Part shown: one piece after another, positions 61,241 to 64,000 of the stretch | How the letters are laid out: each line of letters begins with the position of its first letter | How positions within the stretch are numbered: the stretch's first letter is position 1 | Assembly (NCBI GenBank): GCA_963753245.1 | Contig: CAVWBK010000002.1 | Location: forward strand, 310,001 to 374,000 | DNA from: VRUE01 sp963753245 | Lineage (GTDB): Bacteria > Actinomycetota > Thermoleophilia > Solirubrobacterales > 70-9 | DNA: 64,000 nucleotides | Direction: 5' to 3' | The notes under the pieces: model-generated | Told to the model about the DNA's origin: nothing | What the model saw: the letters and a program-made list of their open reading frames with translations, nothing else | Databases searched by the model: none | Made by a program: the position numbers and the translations under genes

Positions 61241-61834
61241 TCAGAACCACCCCTTCGCGAGCGGGAAGGTGAGCAGAGCCAGGGCGAGACCGGCGAGCAG
61301 CGAGACATTCACCATCATGATGCGGGTCCCGGCGCCGGCCAGTCGTGCCTCGCGCGGCCCCTTCGTTCTCCAGTCGGGGAGCGCCAGGGAGGGGATCTCC
61401 AGCAGATGGCCGAGCACGTGGATCGTCATTAGTGCGACCCAGGCGATGAAGCTCAGCTTGTGGGCGAAGATCAGGGTGTTGGCCGGTGGGCTTGAGAGGA
61501 GCAGGCCAACGCCGGTGCCAAACAGGGCGAGTGTGGTGAATACGACGCCCGGGGCCAAAAGGCGCAGTGCCGCGGGCGGAGGCCCCTTGCTCACATATTG
61601 CGGGCTGCCGCTGTAGTAGCGGATGAAGCGATAACCGGTGCTGGCCAGCTTCAGTAAGACCGGCGGGATCAGCAGCATGCCGATGAAGATGTGGGGGCCA
61701 AGCAGCGACCCGATGAAGGGGATCGTCGCCCCCTCCGCGGCGAGCAGCACGAGCAGTGCCGCGGCGGTGGCGGCGGTCAGGCGCGCGTTAGCGGCGACAC
61801 CGTCACGGGTCGGGGCGAGTTCGGACCGATACAC
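61241..61834 (-). CDS. Cytochrome-b-like membrane protein
   Basis: 197 residues from GTG 61834 (a TTG at 61864 is also open). Four TM helices. His residues in LLGPHIFIGMLLI, FAHKLSFIAWVALMTIHVLGHL are placed like haem ligands in small cytochrome b561/ferric-reductase proteins. A conserved-looking YSGSPQYVSKGPP loop lies between. It starts the redox set, 67 nt after the histidine-kinase gene; TTGACA and an AT-rich stretch in the spacer could be its promoter. Confidence 0.75.
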   Translation of the reverse strand: MYRSELAPTRDGVAANARLTAATAAALLVLLAAEGATIPFIGSLLGPHIFIGMLLIPPVLLKLASTGYRFIRYYSGSPQYVSKGPPPAALRLLAPGVVFTTLALFGTGVGLLLSSPPANTLIFAHKLSFIAWVALMTIHVLGHLLEIPSLALPDWRTKGPREARLAGAGTRIMMVNVSLLAGLALALLTFPLAKGWF

Positions 61835-61901
61835 CCCACAAATGGTGCGTATGGGCCCTGTCAAATCCCTAAGGGCAGGGTGAGAGAGCTCTTAGCTTAG
61901 C

Positions 61902-63035
61902 TTAGGCTTTCTGGAAGCCTGGAAGCGAAAAGGAGGCCTTGGCGCCGCCCAGCGGAGAGTCTTCGAACCAGATTCGACCGCCGTGCATCTCGACGATTGA
62001 GCGTGCGATGCCGAGGCCCAGCCCGCTGCCACCCGTGGCACGATCGCGCGAGCGCTCGCTGCGATGAAAGCGGTCAAAGACCTGCTCGCGCTCCTCGATC
62101 GGAATGCCGGGCCCGTCGTCATCGATGGAGATCACGACGGTGCCCGGATTAATCTCGCGCGCGGAGATCACGACCCGTCCCTCGGCGCCAGCGTGACGGC
62201 GCGCGTTTGAGAGAAGGTTGCGGATCACCTGGGCGATCAAATCGGGGTCGAGGCGGATCGTTCCGTCAGGTAGCTCTTTAATCTCGGCGCGCCCCGGCGC
62301 TGCGCCGGAGAACCCCTGCAGGAATGGGCCGATACCGACTGATCGAAGCGACGGGCCAACTGCACCCTCATCAAAGCGAGCGAGGGTGAGCAGGTCATCG
62401 ACGATGCGTTCCACCCGTGTGGTCTCGGTGAGCGCGAGATCCTTGACCCGCAGGATCTCCTCGGCTGTGGGTGATTGATTTCGAGCCAGCACTTCCAACT
62501 GCCCACGGATCGCCGTCACCGGGCTGCGCAGCTCGTGGGAGGCATCGGAGACGAACAGTCGCTGCCTGGCAAAGGCGGCGTCGAGTCGATCCAGCATGTG
62601 GTTGAAGGCTTCGGCGAGGGTCCGCAGCTCGGCCGCCATCGCGGGGTTAAAGTCAAGTCTCGGACTCAGATCTCCGGCGTCGACCTCGGCGGCGGTGGCG
62701 GCGAAGCGCCGCAGCGGGGATGCCGTTCGCGCGGCGAGCAGGTAGCCGGCAACCAGCGCCGCGATCAGCGTCGCCCCGCCGACCAAAAGGAAGGTCTTCT
62801 CGACATCGGACTGCGCGTCCTTGATCGGAGAAATCGACGAACCCTCGTCGGGCTCAGGTGAGGGCGAACCGGGCTGACTCTGCTCGCGGGACTCCTCATG
62901 GCTGATAACTCCAGACTCGTGGGACATCTCTGAGCGCACGGCGACCAGCACGACGGCGAACGCGATCAGCACGAGCGCGCCGATCGAGAGCCCGAGTCGG
63001 CCACGCAGGCCGAGCTTGTACCAGGCCCGCCTCAT
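61902..63035 (-). CDS. Sensor histidine kinase
   Basis: 377 residues. An N-terminal TM helix (about 12-33), an extracytoplasmic loop of about 50 residues rich in Ser/Glu/Pro, a second TM (LLVGGATLIAALVAGYLLAA), HAMP (about 103-155), HisKA with phospho-His in SDASHELRSPVTAI, and HATPase_c with NLLSNARRHA (N box), DDDGPGIP (G1) and GGSGLGLGIARSIVE (G2). It overlaps the response-regulator gene by 4 nt. The signal is unknown; the short outer loop suggests membrane or envelope sensing. Confidence 0.94.
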   Translation of the reverse strand: MRRAWYKLGLRGRLGLSIGALVLIAFAVVLVAVRSEMSHESGVISHEESREQSQPGSPSPEPDEGSSISPIKDAQSDVEKTFLLVGGATLIAALVAGYLLAARTASPLRRFAATAAEVDAGDLSPRLDFNPAMAAELRTLAEAFNHMLDRLDAAFARQRLFVSDASHELRSPVTAIRGQLEVLARNQSPTAEEILRVKDLALTETTRVERIVDDLLTLARFDEGAVGPSLRSVGIGPFLQGFSGAAPGRAEIKELPDGTIRLDPDLIAQVIRNLLSNARRHAGAEGRVVISAREINPGTVVISIDDDGPGIPIEEREQVFDRFHRSERSRDRATGGSGLGLGIARSIVEMHGGRIWFEDSPLGGAKASFSLPGFQKA

Positions 63036-63706
63036 AGGTCTGAGTTCAACCGGTAGCCGACCGATCGAATGGTCTTGATCGGCGCCGGGGAGCCGGGCCG
63101 GTCCAACTTCCTTCGCAGGTACCCGATGTAGACCTGCACGACGTTGGTGCCGGGATCATGGTCGTACTCCCAGACTGCCGAGAGGATCTCTTCGCGGGTG
63201 CAGACCCGGCCGGCGTGGCGCATCAGGAAGGCGAGAAGCTCGGCCTCGCGCTCGGGCAGCCGCACGGAGAGTCCTGCACGGGTCGCCTCACGGGTAAGCA
63301 GATCCAGTCGGATATCAGCCACCTCCACCGTCGTCTCGGAGCGCTCGCCGGACTCGCGAAGCCGGGCGCGAATGCGGGCCAGCAGCTCCTCGAAGGAGAA
63401 CGGCTTGGTCACGTAATCGGTTGCTCCGAGCTCGAGACCCTCGACCCTGTCGGCCACCTCGGTTTTCGCGGTCAAGATGATCACCGGCAGGGTCGGCTTG
63501 GAGCGCCTGATCGCATTGAGCACATCGATCCCGTCCCGTCCGGGGAGCATGCGGTCGAGGACAACGAGGTCGAATTCTGTCGACAGTGCCAGTCGCTCGC
63601 CCTCGACGCCGTCCATCGCCATCGAGACCCCGAAGCCCTCCGCCCTCAGGCCTCTGGTCAGGAAGTCGGCGATCCCCGCCTCGTCCTCGACGACCAGGAT
63701 CTCCAT
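63032..63706 (-). CDS. OmpR/PhoB-family response regulator
   Basis: 224 residues. Receiver domain (1-115): acidic pocket in VVEDEAG, phospho-acceptor Asp in DLVVLDRMLPG, Thr in IILTAKTE, Lys in YVTKPFSFEELLAR. A winged-helix DNA-binding domain (about 130-222) ends IKTIRSVGYRL. It pairs with the kinase encoded next. The gad gene upstream ends only 10 nt before its start, so all three may share a transcript. Confidence 0.95.
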   Translation of the reverse strand: MEILVVEDEAGIADFLTRGLRAEGFGVSMAMDGVEGERLALSTEFDLVVLDRMLPGRDGIDVLNAIRRSKPTLPVIILTAKTEVADRVEGLELGATDYVTKPFSFEELLARIRARLRESGERSETTVEVADIRLDLLTREATRAGLSVRLPEREAELLAFLMRHAGRVCTREEILSAVWEYDHDPGTNVVQVYIGYLRRKLDRPGSPAPIKTIRSVGYRLNSDL

Positions 63707-63716
63707 CGCGGCCGGC

Positions 63717-64000
63717 TTAGTAGCCCGGGCTCTGCTTCATTTTCTTGCGCTCGGAGGGGTGCGCGCCACCCTTTTTCTCGAGCATCTCGCAGGCGGTCGT
63801 AATGTCGATCGACAGCCTGTCGATCTGCTCCCGGCTCAGGGTCTGCTTGACCAGCGCCCGCAGGACTTTCACGTTTTCAGCGTTGGGTGGCATCGTGTAG
63901 GCGGGCAGCATCCAGCCACGCTCGGCGGAGAGCTGCCATGAAAGGTCGAACTCGTCGTAGTTCTTTTCGCCGGCCAGCTTGAAGGCCACCAGCGGCAACT
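63717..64000 (-). CDS. Glutamate decarboxylase, C-terminal part (continues beyond window)
   Basis: About 94 residues are visible, the 3' end of the gene. PLVAFKLAG, YDEFDLSWQLSAERGWMLPA, YTMPPNAENVKVLRALVK and the closing helix with a CEMLEKKGG-like end match the C-terminal region of bacterial GadB-type, PLP-dependent glutamate decarboxylases. The PLP lysine region is outside the window. It would convert glutamate to GABA and consume a proton. Confidence 0.8.
   Translation of the reverse strand, partial: LPLVAFKLAGEKNYDEFDLSWQLSAERGWMLPAYTMPPNAENVKVLRALVKQTLSREQIDRLSIDITTACEMLEKKGGAHPSERKKMKQSPGY

Overview
The window is high-GC chromosomal DNA of an actinobacterium, most likely class Thermoleophilia (Solirubrobacterales-like). 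This is inferred from the gene order (coaD, a SepIVA-like gene, rpmF, plsX, acpP, rnc, smc, ftsY, ffh, rpsP, khpA, trmD, rplS, lepB, rnhB). It also rests on secreted proteins with NSV-type repeats behind a VALFVALGGSAYAA-like leader, and on an integrase remnant of a type I associate with this group. A recurring TANNNT hexamer 5-12 nt before start codons suggests that many housekeeping genes are transcribed leaderless. Shine-Dalgarno sequences are clearest before several accessory genes.

Layout. 1-2.4 kb: 3' part of a secreted alpha/beta-hydrolase-like protein. 2.7-9.8 kb: an MMPL exporter divergent from a FakA-type DAK2 kinase gene, then recG, rsmD and coaD. 9.9-16.3 kb: SepIVA-like coiled-coil protein, a DUF177 gene on the opposite strand, a methyltransferase, rpmF-plsX-acpP-rnc-smc. 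16.4-26.6 kb: wax ester synthase/DGAT, ftsY, ffh, rpsP, khpA, trmD, rplS, lepB, rnhB, thiD, ilvD. 26.7-34.6 kb: a RibD-C reductase, a secreted NSV-repeat protein, 5-FTHF cyclo-ligase-like protein, XerC/D recombinase, WhiG/FliA sigma factor, an EF-G paralogue, RNase H and a VOC protein.

34.8-54.2 kb is accessory. It holds a YVTN/PKD secreted protein, a secreted phospholipase C/acid phosphatase-type enzyme and two RTX-repeat paralogues. The paralogues bracket a decayed integration hotspot containing tRNA-Gly(GCC), integrase remnants on both sides of it, tRNA fragments, a truncated NYN gene with a small inverted-repeat element, one intact and one broken toxin-antitoxin module, and two more NSV-repeat proteins. 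Beyond lie a GT51 transglycosylase, an ArsR/SRPBCC pair and a YWTD-like repeat protein. 55-64 kb: TetR with a divergent small membrane protein, a hybrid aquaporin-fragment protein, a Kup K+ transporter, a membrane redox set (ferric-reductase-like protein, ApbE, anchored Glu/Pro-rich protein, cytochrome-b-like protein), a two-component system and the 3' end of glutamate decarboxylase.

The most unusual signal lies in the core genome. The smc gene encodes only 815 residues, with both ATPase halves but no recognisable hinge domain and no zinc hook. Directly upstream, RNase III lacks several canonical acidic residues. TrmD carries Glu in place of its catalytic Asp, L19 carries a long acidic tail, and the EF-G paralogue lacks the usual catalytic His. 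No CRISPR array, prophage structural module or biosynthetic gene cluster was seen.
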